DNA from: Clitopilus passeckerianus
Lineage: Eukaryota > Basidiomycota > Agaricomycetes > Agaricales > Entolomataceae
Assembly: GCA_944990035.1 (NCBI GenBank)
Contig: CALYLX010000098.1
Coordinates: 620,001-684,000, forward strand
Direction: 5' to 3'
DNA: 64,000 nt
Shown here: in pieces, positions 1 through 10,257 of the stretch
Position numbering within the stretch: the stretch's first letter is position 1
How the letters are laid out: each line of letters starts with the position of its first letter
The notes under the pieces: generated by a model
Databases searched by the model: none
What the model saw: only the letters and a program-made list of their open reading frames with translations
Told to the model about the DNA's origin: nothing
Translations under genes and position numbers: made by a program

Positions 1-3000
1 CACCCCCACCACTACAATTCATGAGCATGCAAGACCCTTCGCCAAGTGGGAATGCTGATGTTATGGGGTTCTCGACAAGCCATGACGTCGAAATGGGACA
101 AGCTGCATCATCCCATGACCCGTCACCTCCACAGGCAACCTCGCGGCCGCCATTGAGTACCTCAAACCAGCAGCCGAGGAACCAGACCACATCAAGGACT
201 ACACACCTCCATACAGTGTATCACCCAGATATTAATGGTAGGTAACAGGTTGGCTATTCTGCGAACTATATGAGACTATCACTGACATTGCCTTCCAGCT
301 CGCCCTTGTAACGAAAATGGTGTCTTTCTGGAGCCTAATGCTATGCCACCTCCACGCTATCCAGATAATGATACATCCAACTGGGCACCGTACGAAGACA
401 GGATTGGGTTTGAGCTAGCTGAATTGCTCTACTGCAAAGCTCGTGTCTCTGCCTCGAGCAATGACCTCTTACTCCGGCTCTGGTCTATGACACTTGCAAA
501 GCATCATGACTTAGGACCCTTCGCCAATCATGCGGACTTGCTTGAGACCATTGATGCGACTCCTGTTGGTGGTATTCCTTGGCAGAGCTTTGAAGTCGGA
601 TACAACGGCCCTTTACCCGACGGCCAGCCTCCCCCACAATGGATGCAGGATACACATGAAGTTTTCTTTCGTGACCCTCGACTCGTGGTGCAGGATATGC
701 TCAAGAACCCTGATTTCGAAGAGGGTATTGACTACACTGCCTCATGTGTTTTCGACGAAGATGGTAATCGGCAGTATAAGGACTTAATGAAAGCAGACTG
801 GGCATGGGATCAATGTGTATGTATTTATCTACCTCGCTTGCTGTCCTTACGCTGACATTGTAATAGGACGAAATCGCCACAGACCCAGATACTCACGGGT
901 CAATGTTTGTGCCGATCATCCTCGGAAGCGACAAAACAACGGTATCTGTGGCAACTGGGCACAACGAGTACTGGCCGCTGTACCTATCCCTTGGAAATGT
1001 CCATAATAATGTGCGTCGAGCGCATCGAGGTGCATTGATGCCTATTGCATTCTTAGCTATTCCAAAAGGTATGTCCACTTACTATCCTTGTTTGATAATC
1101 CAGAAATTGATTCCGATTAGTTGCCAAGGCTGATGCTGAAGACCCGGTGTTCCGTGACTTTCGGCGGCAAATATTTCACTCGTCTCTCTCGCAAGTTCTG
1201 TCAACGTTTCGGCCTGGGATGACCACGCCAGAGGTAGTCCGATGTCCTGATAATCACTACCGCCGTGCTATATATGGACTTGGCCCCTATATTGCTGATT
1301 ACCCCGAACAAATGCTCCTAAGTTGCATTGTTCAAGGATGGTGTGCAAGGTATGCACATTTACGCGATCTAAAGTACATTGGTCACTCATCCCATATAGG
1401 TGTACTGCGCCAAAGAAAACAAAACTGGAGCCAGACTGCGCCAGCCTCCCGCGCTCTCGGGAGCATACCGAGGAGCTGAGCCAACTCCTCTCCATTCAAG
1501 AACTATGGTTTGGCTATGGAATCAATGCAAAGGTCATCGTACGTCATTACTAGTTGCTGTATCCCCAACAGTGAATCATTGACACAGCCTTTCATTCAGC
1601 CATTTACGAATGATTTCCCCCGAGCAGATATCCATGAGCTGCTTTCGCCGGACCTACTGCATCAAATTATCAAAGGAACCTTCAAAGACCATCTCGTGAC
1701 GTGGATCACTAAGTTTATCGAAGATACCCACTCTGAACAAAAAGCTCGAGAAATACTTGACGAGATTGACAAAAGGTGGGTCTTCATTCTCAATTCTTCT
1801 ACTGAATTATCTAACATCTAGTCTGCTAGAATCTCCCTCGCACCTCCTTTTACTGGTCTGAGACGATTTCCTCAAGGGCGTGGTTTCAAACAGTGGACGG
1901 GTGATGATTCAAAAGCATTAATGAAGGTACGAAGATAATTCTCATGAACATAAACGGCTGATGTGCTGACTAGAATGCTATTTCCATAGGTTTACTTGTC
2001 TGCAATTGAGAGCTTTGTGCCCTCCGACATCATGAAAGCTATCCGCGCCTTCCTAGAGTTCTGTTATGTTGCTCGTCGCAATGTCATCACGGAGAGCAGT
2101 TTAGCCGAGCTTGAAGAGTCCGTTAAAAAGTACAACCAGTACCGGATGGTCTTCAAGGACATTGGCATTCGTGGTGATGGTTTTGGGCTACCAAGGCAGC
2201 ACGCCATGATTCACTATTTCGAGCTCATCCGACTATTTGGCGCCCCCAATGGACTTTGCTCATCGATGACCGAGGCGAAACACATCAAAGCTGTGAAGGA
2301 GCCATGGCGAAGATCAAACCGGCACAACCCATTGAACCAGATGCTGTTGATGAACCAGCGCCTGGACAAACTCGCAGCATCCCGCGTGGATTTTACGAAG
2401 CGTGGCATGCTGAATGCGGAAGCTCTGAATGAAGCTCTAGCGGAAATTGGTAGGTGGCTTTAGGTTCTCTTTGGTGCATTTCAATGACTCTTTGGATAGA
2501 AGCCCTCCGAAACAAACATGCCCCACCGAAGAAGAAGAGGAAGCAACATGAACGTGAAGACATCGAGGGCATTGTTAATGACCCAAGTATACGCGCCCAT
2601 GTTGCGTTATGCAAAACCTCCCGTAAGTTTTTTCTTCATGATTTTCCTAACTGTAGGCATGTTCTAATACCTAGTTAGGTTGGAGGAAGTCAGTCTACCG
2701 TGCAGCAGCAAAAATCCATGTTGAAGAATTTCCGTTTCTGATCCGAAGATTCCTTTACAATGAACTCTACCCCACGATTACTCCTACATCCGCAGATGTT
2801 GCAATCACCGCCTGCCCACTGTTTGAGGGTGTTGTCACTGCATTCTCCTCAGCGGTTTCTATATTCTTTGCTCCAAGTGACCCAAGTGGAATTACCGGCA
2901 TGCGACGCGAGCACATTAGAGCCACCTCACGATTCCGCAGCGGCCCCGCTCGATATGACTGCATCTTTGTGCACGATCCTCACTCCCGACACACTGGCTT

Positions 3001-3337
3001 CCAGCACCTCAAGGTTGCCCGCCTGCGACTACTATTTTCATTCACATACAAGGGTGTACCATACCCATGTGCATTAGTGCACTGGTATTCGGTGGTTGGA
3101 GAAGCACCAGACAAGGAGACTGGGATGTGGATTGTGGAACCAAAGGTCAACGAGATTGGTCGTCCTGCCCTGTCTGTCATCCATGTTAACACCATCTTTC
3201 GTGCCGCTCACCTCCTTCCCATCTTTGGTGATGCCCCGGTACCACGGGAATTGAGATGCGAAGATACATTAAATGTCTTCCAGGCATTTTACGTCAACAA
3301 ATATGCCGACCATCATTCTTTTGAAATTGCATCTTGA
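1..3337 (+). CDS. Plavaka-type DNA transposase, 5' end outside window, 10 exons
   Basis: The gene reads through from the left edge with one consistent frame if nine short GT-AG introns are removed. Exons are <1-237, 299-816, 867-1068, 1121-1349, 1400-1538, 1600-1775, 1830-1926, 1990-2449, 2500-2622 and 2679-3337 (stop TGA), giving about 946 residues without an interruption. Stretches recognisable from the Plavaka family of Agaricomycete transposases are visible: INARPCNENGVFLEP, FVPIILGSDKTTVSVATGHNEYWPLY, PFTNDFPRADIHELLSPDLLHQ and the motif TEAKHIKAVKEPWRRS. The family is a CACTA-like (CMC) DDE transposase. I infer that conserved D and E residues in these blocks form the catalytic triad but cannot assign them surely. 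The usual N-terminal zinc-finger part would lie left of the window. It is the only gene in its element that is visible here. Confidence 0.85.
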
Positions 3338-3613
3338 ATTGTATTTTATTCGATACTGGTGGACATGCTATTGTTATTCTTCACTTATTATGTCTTATCA
3401 TTATTTTTCACTTATTACATCTTATCATTGTTTCGATTTGCACTTAGTTTACCCCCGCTCTTAGACTAGCTTAGAAATGCTTAGCTACATCTGACGTCCG
3501 AAGTAGATAAGAATATTTTAAGGAGATTTTCTGCTTAACACAGCTTAACATTGTGTTAAGGTGCGTTAAGCTGGAATAAGACAAGAAAAGCCAAAAAGCC
3601 AAATGCTGATGTG
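3338..3613. mobile_element. 3' non-coding end of the Plavaka element, with subterminal GCTTA repeats
   Basis: AT-rich sequence between the transposase stop codon and the start of NLR-A homology. It carries several GCTTAA/GCTTAG hexamers in both orientations (3469, 3479, 3533, 3543 and inverted at 3566), like the subterminal repeats that CACTA-type transposases bind. The last bases before NLR homology are GTG (3611-3613), the terminal trinucleotide expected for a CACTA-like element (CAC...GTG). The 5' terminus is outside the window, so the inverted repeat and target duplication cannot be tested here. Confidence 0.6.
3533..3571. repeat. near-perfect 18-bp inverted repeat (hairpin) near the Plavaka 3' end
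   Basis: GCTTAACACAGCTTAACA (3533-3550) pairs with 3554-3571 across a TTG loop with two mismatches. It is part of the GCTTA subterminal repeat cluster and is probably a transposase-binding or structural end sequence. Confidence 0.6.
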
Positions 3614-6350
3614 GAATACGTATGTACTTCCATGTCTAATAGGATACCTCTCTGACCATCCCCCAGCTGGTGTCGGTAAAACAGTCATGGCGTAAGTTTC
3701 ACATCACCTCATCCTGGTCTATCATCAATGATGTGTACCCTCTCAGATCCCTTGTCGTCGATCACCTACGGACCCTTGACGAATCCCGAACATTCGTCGG
3801 CGTCATCTACTTCAACTACAACCTCCGACCTCACCAGAGCAAAGTCGCCATCCTCGAGGCCCTTGGTAGGCAGTTGTTCGAAATCGGTCACCAGCCCATC
3901 TTTAAAGACCTCTATGACTCACATGAGAAGAGGAAATCACGACCTACGGAGGCCGAACTTCGAGTGGCGCTATCCACGGCTATCCGGGGCTATCAGAACT
4001 GCTACCTTGTCCTGGACGCACTTGACGAATATACGGTGCAGTATAGTGATAAGGAGGTCCGCGAGATGATCAAAGACATCCTGTCGCTCGGAGAGAACGT
4101 GAAGCTCCTTATAACCTCACGGGTACTCGGGGAGATGAAGGCCACATTCGAGGAACTTGGGGCCAGCAGAGAGGAGATAATCGCGGACGATAATGATATG
4201 GGGGCATATCTGGTGGAAAGAATTGACACCCTGAAATACAAACTCGACTTTGAGGTGTCGGGCGAGTTTTCCAAGCTTATCGTTGACAAGGTCATCAAGG
4301 CTGCGAAAGGACGGTAAGTTGTTTCCTCGCTCCCCACCCTTTCAAATGTCTGATGGCTTAACGTTAGGTTTCTCGTTGCAGAGCTGGGCATGAATTTGCT
4401 AGCTGAACAGCTCAATCTTGGAGATCTTGAAGATGCTCTCGAAAACCTGCCTCACGAGATCGACGAAACCTACAACCGCGTCATGGAGCTCATCAAAAAC
4501 TATTCTGGACCTCAAAGGGAACTCGCGATGAAGGCGTTGATGTGGGTTGCTTATGCGCGTCGACCTCTCTCGGTTCGGGAACTTCGACATGCGCTCGCTA
4601 CAAAGAATGGCAGGAAAGAGACGCATAAATATGTTACCCCGCTATCAAGAATCACGGGCCTCTGCGCTGGACTTGTTGTTGTGAAAGATAAAGCAAGGGA
4701 CACCCAGCCTGATGATGAGAGGGTTGTACAATTTGTTCGTGAGTAATGCATTCATGGAATCGGAGTGCATAATTAAGAGCGGCATTGTCAGATTTCACGA
4801 CCCAAGAATTCTTTCAGCAGCTCCAATCAAAATACTTCCTTGATGCGCATAAGGCGATGTTTTCAACATGCATTGAATACCTCTCAATCACGGGTGATCA
4901 TACTCTTGCAGCAGACCTCAACCGGCAGGTACCTCGTGGGCTTCTCGATCAAAGAGGCCGCCTTCCCTTCTATAACTATGCGGCATTGAACTGGAGCTAC
5001 CATGCAGATACACATCATAAGCCCCTCCCCGCGGTTTTTGAATTCCTACGGAGCAATGGCCAACCTGTGTTACTCAACTGCAACTACATACTGGCAGAAT
5101 GGGGTGATAGGACAACAGAGAAGGATAGGCCCAGTATATTCGTGGCAGCGTATCACGATCAAACCAATGCTCTGTCAATACTACTTGATGGGACAGACGG
5201 AATTCCCTTCACGGAGTTGCAAAAAACGCCACTACATATTGCAGCCATTGCTGGGCACGCAAAGACTATGAAGCAGATGCTGCAATGGTCAAACTCGAGC
5301 CACACCGACGATGATCCGACCAGCAGTGATATTCCTGCGGGATCCAGGATAGGAGATTCACAGGACTCTAAAGGCAGGACACCCATCAGCTACGCAGCTG
5401 AGTGCGGTCAGGAATCAGTTGTCGAGATGCTCATTGAGCATGGAGTCGACGTGGACTCGAGGGACAACGATGGCCGGACTCCCTTTTCATATGCGGCTAA
5501 GATGGGCAGCCAGTCAACCTTTAAGCTCCTCCTTGATCATGAAGGAGTTGACGTGGACTCGAAGGACAACAAGGGCCGGACTCCCTTTTCATATGCGGCT
5601 TCTCAAGGCAACGAGTCAATCTTCAAGCCCCTCCTTGAGCATGAAGGAGTTGACGTGGACTCGAAGGACAACCATGGCCGGACTCCCTTTTCATATGCGG
5701 CTAAGATGGGCAGCCAGTCAACCTTTAAGCTCCTCCTTGATCATGAAGGAGTTGACGTGGACTCGAAGGACAACAAGGGCCGGACTCCCTTTTCATATGC
5801 GGCTTCTCAAGGCAACGAGTCAATCTTCAAGCCCCTCCTTGAGCATGAAGGAGTTGACGTGGACTCGAAGGACAACCATGGCCGGACTCCCTTTTCATAC
5901 GCGGCTGCTCGGGGCAACGAGTCAAACTTCAAGCTCCTCCTTGAGCATGAAGGAGTTGACGTGGACTCGAAGGACAACCATGGCCGGACTCCTTTTTCTC
6001 ATGCAGCTCAGCATTGCCAGCACTCAGTCATCAAACTTCTGCTCGAACGTGGAGGTATCCAAGTCACTACACAAGACAAGGATGGGCGTACTGCCCTTTC
6101 TTGGGCCAGCACAGGTGATTGCTGGTGGCAAGATCAATCATACGTCGTAGGCACCATTCAACTCATTCTCGCACAAGATGTGGAGGTGAATTCGGCGGAT
6201 AACGAGGGCAGGACTCCACTTTATTACGCGCGGCGATTCCTAAACTCGCAACACCCCAGATTAAGTGCTTGGCAGTACGTGGTAGATCTGTTGGAGGCAA
6301 ACGGGGCTGTCGAGTTGCCATCGAATATTGACGACGTGGATGAAGAATAG
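3614..6350 (+). pseudogene. NLR-A: 5'-truncated NACHT-ankyrin gene
   Basis: STAND-class NTPase with ankyrin repeats, an NLR-like receptor in fungi (family knowledge). Exons inferred from conserved phase: 3614-3619, 3667-3691, 3747-4313, 4368-4738 and 4792-6350. The 25-nt exon carries the GVGKT of Walker A. Walker B is YLVLDALDEY, followed by the sensor-like KLLITSR. After about 170 residues linking to the ankyrin domain (TTQEFFQQLQSKYF onward) come about 10 ankyrin units of 34 residues with consensus GRTPFSYAA..G..S..KLLL.H..VDVDSKDN. The frame is open throughout. Everything upstream of the Walker A codon is missing: homology to NLR-C starts at GAATAC (3614), directly after the Plavaka GTG end. 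The lost 5' half may lie left of the window. As it stands the gene has no start and cannot make a full receptor. Confidence 0.85.
5471..5878 (+). repeat. two identical 204-bp tandem copies (2 ankyrin units each) in NLR-A
   Basis: 5471-5674 and 5675-5878 read identically base for base. Each copy encodes two 34-residue ankyrin units (68 codons), so the duplication keeps frame. NLR-C, the closest paralogue, lacks these units. This is a very recent expansion by unequal exchange or slippage. Confidence 0.85.
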
Positions 6351-7570
6351 CTTTTAATTTGGGCTTGTATGTCTGAACTAATGTAGAAAGCCATTTAGCT
6401 ATAATAGTTAATAGAACATTCACTATGTAAATTCCACAACCAATCCACTAACCGTTCGTACTGTGGATGTTCTCAATGTATTGTTCCTCGTTGACCCAGT
6501 AAACACACAAAACTATGAAAACATACATCAAAACTTCGTCAAGCAACCTTGTACCCAGTTCTCCATTCTCCACTCTCCTCCCTAATCTCCGCTATAGCTA
6601 CAGCGCCCTCCTCCCTCTTTGACCCTTCACCGGGTGGAACACCATCAAACACACTCCCGGCATAGCCCAATGCATGAAATGGTCCCCGCCATGGCCAAGG
6701 ATTCATCTTGCGGCTCTTTGAGGATGCCAACCCCTTGCCCGTTAGCGGTGGTGTTGATCTCCTGCTTGCGCCGCGAAAACGGGGAAGAGACAGAGGAAGT
6801 AGAGGATGAAAAGGCGGAGAAACAGAGGTGGGAGGATACTGCCTCTTGCCGTCGGCATGTGGGGTTGCTCTACTTTCCCTCCGTCGCCTGCTTCTTCTTC
6901 GTCTTCGTGTGCCTTCTCTTAATCAAGTAGCCTCGTTCCTGTCTTTCAGGTTCGTCGAATATGGACAAACCAGAAAGGACGGACGCGCGAGAACGTGGAG
7001 TAGACGAGGGACAGATCGAATACAGAATCGGAGGCGCATTGACAGTGGGTGCGTCAGGTCGGGAAGTCGGATTTGGATTTGGGGGAATAGCGAGTCAGGT
7101 GCTTGTTTGGGGCTCGAATTTTCGGAAATGTAACAAGAGCTGTTAAGAACCAGCCGAGTTGGGGAAGGGTGATTATGAAGCCCAGGATGGGTTCAGATGG
7201 GGACAGAAGGAAGGAGGGAGGGTAGTCCGGCCTGGTGGGAAGTATCAAGTGCATGGAGGAGGTGGGGGTGAACGAGGAGTGCCTACAAGAGAGGAGGGGT
7301 TAGTTCATTCGCTTGAGAGGGCGCAACGTAGAGACGTACACCCTATAATTCAGATCGACGACGACAAGCATTGTGCAGTAGGTTGGTGCTGCACGGTTGG
7401 GAAGAGGAGAAACAACCAGGTACACCCGTCTCTCGGGCAAACAGGTAGGTTCGAAACGTTGAACGTTGCAATTCTTGGCCGGGGAGTGCTGGAAGAACAT
7501 TGATACACGGCGAGAACGTAGATTACAGCACTCGCTATTGACGTGAAGACTGGACTTGCCGCAAGGCACG
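6351..7570 (-). pseudogene. unrecognised small membrane-protein gene or relic, unit A copy
   Basis: I do not recognise this. Comparison of the three paralogous regions (here, about 31950-33560 and about 46704-47960) shows minus-strand segments conserved at protein level: an APTYCTMLVVVDL-like hydrophobic stretch (near 7325-7385), an exon reading LHLILPTRPDYPPSFLLSPSEP (near 7190-7255) and a hydrophobic GFIITLPQLGWFLTALVTF segment (near 7135-7195). This suggests a short multi-pass membrane protein with introns between these parts. No full reading frame from ATG to stop could be assembled with confidence, so it may be a relic. It lies tail-to-tail with NLR-A. Confidence 0.35.
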
Positions 7571-8430
7571 TGGAATGTGAACCATGTGAAGTTGGATGGG
7601 CGTTGGATGAATGTCGTGATGTCGGTATGAGAGATGATCGATATCGAGGAAGTACGTTTGAACTTTGACGACGACGAGAGTCCCCAAGCTTAAGACCTGG
7701 GCCTGAAGCTTAAAGCTACAATCCAGATATCTTCGGCTACTGTGGCTTCAAGTCCAACCTCCCATATTCCAGCCTGCTTATCTTGATCGCTGTAGGTTTA
7801 CTCCATGGCGGTATGTGCGGGTACGAGTGTTAAAGCATTTGCGTCCAGCCAGACTCGAGAGAGAACCGAGAGGCGTGAAAGGAACGAAGAGAAAGATACT
7901 CCGAGAATTTGCCGGAGTTAACTGTCTTCTTTTGGTCCTCCTTGATCAACGCAGAAGCTCCTCCAAATTTGCGCGATGTACATATTTTACTCTATATTCT
8001 TAACGGCATAACGGCGCCTTCAGCTCTCGGTTAGTGCCACCTGTGGTCTCGAAAATTCGCCAAATATCGACGGGACGATCCTTCAAGCTTCAAGCTTCAG
8101 CTCTGACTGTGTAGCTCACTCAATGGAACAAGTCTAATCGAACTTTCGTATAACCTGGACGAGGTGGGTAATTTCTGAAGAAATTTCAAGGAGTTATACG
8201 ACTTAATGTTGTTTCCAGCATCAGCCGTTTACAGGATTGCAACCGAACTTCCAACACCGCCTATAATTAAACTGTATCGTGGGGAGGGGTGCTTGCTACC
8301 TTCCGGCGTATTCTGGCCATCTTCCACTGGGAAGGACAGCAGTTAACTCGTTACCTGCGACACTCGAAGCTGAAGCTACGATGGCGCGCGTACTCCTTGC
8401 TCAAATCCACGACTCAGAAATCAACACGTC
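7571..8430. other. intergenic, no gene seen
   Basis: No convincing coding region. The sequence is duplicated in unit C (about 47900-48795) with small indels, including variable copy number of a CAAGCTT/CTTCAAG-rich stretch (8085-8100 and 48450-48475). It is the target region of the family B retrotransposon. Confidence 0.6.
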
Positions 8431-8435
8431 GTGAA

Positions 8436-8898
8436 TGTTACAGTTACCTTGGATACGCACCCGGACTCTTTTTTCCTTTTACTCATCTACCATTACTATC
8501 CCCGCCCCGCTTACGTTTATACAATTACTCAGTACTGCTGCGCATTACTCATCCCTTTAGCTATGATTACTCAGTATTCTCACGATCGTGGGATACTTGT
8601 ACTATATTTACTTACCATGACTCGTCGTGACTCTTACTTTGACTCACTCCGAGTCATACTTACTTTTGCTTACTTAGCATTGCTGCGCAATGCCCAACCC
8701 TTAGCCCTACTCTTCATGTATAAATACTTTCACGCTTTCGGTCTTGCTTCCCCAGCTTGACCTAAAAGCCTATACATCGCTATTTGCTTTAACTTCGACT
8801 CGCTCGATTACTCTCGCTCGTCTCTACAAAGGCTGGTAGAGGACTAAGCAGCTGAACTCTTGATACTTGGTTGAGCACGTAGCGATACTAGCTTAACA
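8436..8898 (+). repeat. 5' LTR of family B element
   Basis: 463 bp, identical to 14963-15425. Starts TGTTACAG, ends GCTTAACA. Contains a TGACTC/GAGTCA cluster, a TCACGATCGTGGGA near-palindrome and a TATA box. Confidence 0.95.
8719..8763 (+). promoter_or_regulatory. LTR core promoter and inferred RNA 5' end (family B)
   Basis: TATAAAT at 8719-8725 lies 34 nt upstream of CAGCTTGACCT (8753-8763). That 11-mer is the exact complement of the primer binding site at 8901-8911. In Tf1-like elements the first 11 nt of the RNA serve as the primer, so the RNA start is inferred at 8753. Four TGACTC/GAGTCA boxes, resembling Gcn4/AP-1 bZIP sites, lie upstream in the LTR. Confidence 0.7.
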
Positions 8899-8900
8899 AA

Positions 8901-8911
8901 AGGTCAAGCTG
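8901..8911 (+). other. self-priming primer binding site (family B)
   Basis: AGGTCAAGCTG begins 2 nt after the LTR end and is perfectly complementary over 11 nt to the inferred RNA 5' end CAGCTTGACCT (8753-8763). The match stops on both sides. This length and layout fit the Tf1/sushi self-priming mechanism rather than tRNA priming. Confidence 0.75.
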
Positions 8912-9369
8912 ATCTGATAGCCCGCTCATCGCAAGCGTAGGCCACAACCACCAAACCACCTGACTGCAAGAGGTCAACTACCCTTGCAGAACCGACCGGA
9001 ACCACGTCTCCCTCAAGACCGCCGAACGCCTCAACTCCCACTGGGACAGAGAGAGTAGTACAACTTGACGACGGTACTTACTCAGAATTCGACCTCAAGA
9101 CAAACCGTTGGAGACACTTGGTACCGAAAGACGAAGACCCGCGACAATATCGATTTGGCGACTACCTTAGCAGCGCCTACTTCACCGAAGAAGTAAAGAA
9201 ACCAGAACCACAGCCAAACCCCGAACCAGAATCAGAACCAGAGCAAGAACCCGAAGAAGAATCGGAAACAGAGCAAGAACCCGAAGAAGAATCGGAAACA
9301 GAACCAGAACCCCCCAGACAGACCCAGACTCCGACACCCGCACAAACCCCGAAACAAGAACCACCAGAA

Positions 9370-10254
9370 ATGGCTCCAACCAACCCTGAACCAAAGAAAC
9401 TCGCCGAACTCCGAATGGGACAACCATTTGAATATGATGGTGACCGAAGAAATGCCGAAGTTTGGTTGTTGGAAGTCAAGATGTACCTAAGCCTGAACGA
9501 CCACATCTACGACAACAACAACAAGCAAATCGCTTTTGCACTTTCCTTTTTGAAGAAAGGAACTGCTTTGGCATGGAAACGATCTTTCTGCCAGAACTAC
9601 ACAAACAAAGATAACGACATCATCCTCCCCGATTTCAAACAATTCGAGAAAGAATTCATCAACGCCTTCTACCCAGTAGACGGAGAAGGACAGGCATTTG
9701 CATCCCTCGACGCTCTCACGCAGAAAGGACCAATTGACGATTACATATCTCAATTCAAAGTCCTTATCTCTGCCTCCGGGATCACCGATGAAAAGGCGAA
9801 GATTGAATTCTTCCAGAAAGGACTCAACTCCAAGATCATTGAAAAGATCTATAACCTCCCCATTCTTCCCGTCACCATTAACGGATGGTACGACCACGCT
9901 GCCCGATTCGATGCGCAATGGCGTAGAGGACAGAACGTCATCCGCCGCAACAGAGGACTCCCTCCTATTTCCCACGCAAATCCCCGCAATACCCACACCA
10001 CGGCAGACCCTAACGCCATGGACATTGACGCCTTATCTTTTGAAAAGAGAAAGGAGTTAATGAAGGAAGGGAAATGTTTCCGCTGTTTCAAGAAAGGACA
10101 TCGCTCTCGAGAATGCCCTGAACGCAGAGGAGGAAAGCAGTCCAGCACCAACTCCTATGGCAAGAAAAACATCAAAGATCTTGTCAGAACCATTAGAGCG
10201 TTGGAAGCGGAAGAATTGGAGAGCTTCTGGAATGAGCTCGATGAGGATTTTTAG
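9370..10254 (+). CDS. gag: Gag of family B element
   Basis: Structural protein forming the virus-like particle. The start is the first ATG after the inferred RNA start (9370). The frame is open upstream to 8941 without any ATG, so a longer, non-AUG-started form is possible. Residues 20-230 resemble the retrotransposon Gag domain (FEYDGDRRNAEVWLLEVK, with QFEKEFINAFYP further on). A CCHC zinc knuckle, CFRCFKKGHRSREC, follows near 10078-10119. The upstream extension holds an acidic Glu/Pro repeat (9205-9320). Gag stops in TTTTTAG (10254), where Pol is open in the -1 frame. Confidence 0.88.
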   Translation: MAPTNPEPKKLAELRMGQPFEYDGDRRNAEVWLLEVKMYLSLNDHIYDNNNKQIAFALSFLKKGTALAWKRSFCQNYTNKDNDIILPDFKQFEKEFINAFYPVDGEGQAFASLDALTQKGPIDDYISQFKVLISASGITDEKAKIEFFQKGLNSKIIEKIYNLPILPVTINGWYDHAARFDAQWRRGQNVIRRNRGLPPISHANPRNTHTTADPNAMDIDALSFEKRKELMKEGKCFRCFKKGHRSRECPERRGGKQSSTNSYGKKNIKDLVRTIRALEAEELESFWNELDEDF

Positions 10255-10257
10255 AAC
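10245..10257 (+). promoter_or_regulatory. probable -1 ribosomal frameshift site between Gag and Pol (family B)
   Basis: The Gag codons GAT TTT TAG contain five T in a row. The Pol frame (-1) is closed by TGA at 10242 and open from 10245 on. The same arrangement, GGT TTT TAA with Pol in -1, occurs in family A copy 2 at 38613-38621. Slippage on TTT with a stop codon in the A site is inferred; it is not a classic heptamer. Confidence 0.5.

Noticed and set aside
9177..9506. Minus-strand Ser/Gly-rich ORFs opposite the Gag leader
   Set aside because: Antisense of the GAA/CCA-rich acidic repeat; no homologue in family A and composition explains it.
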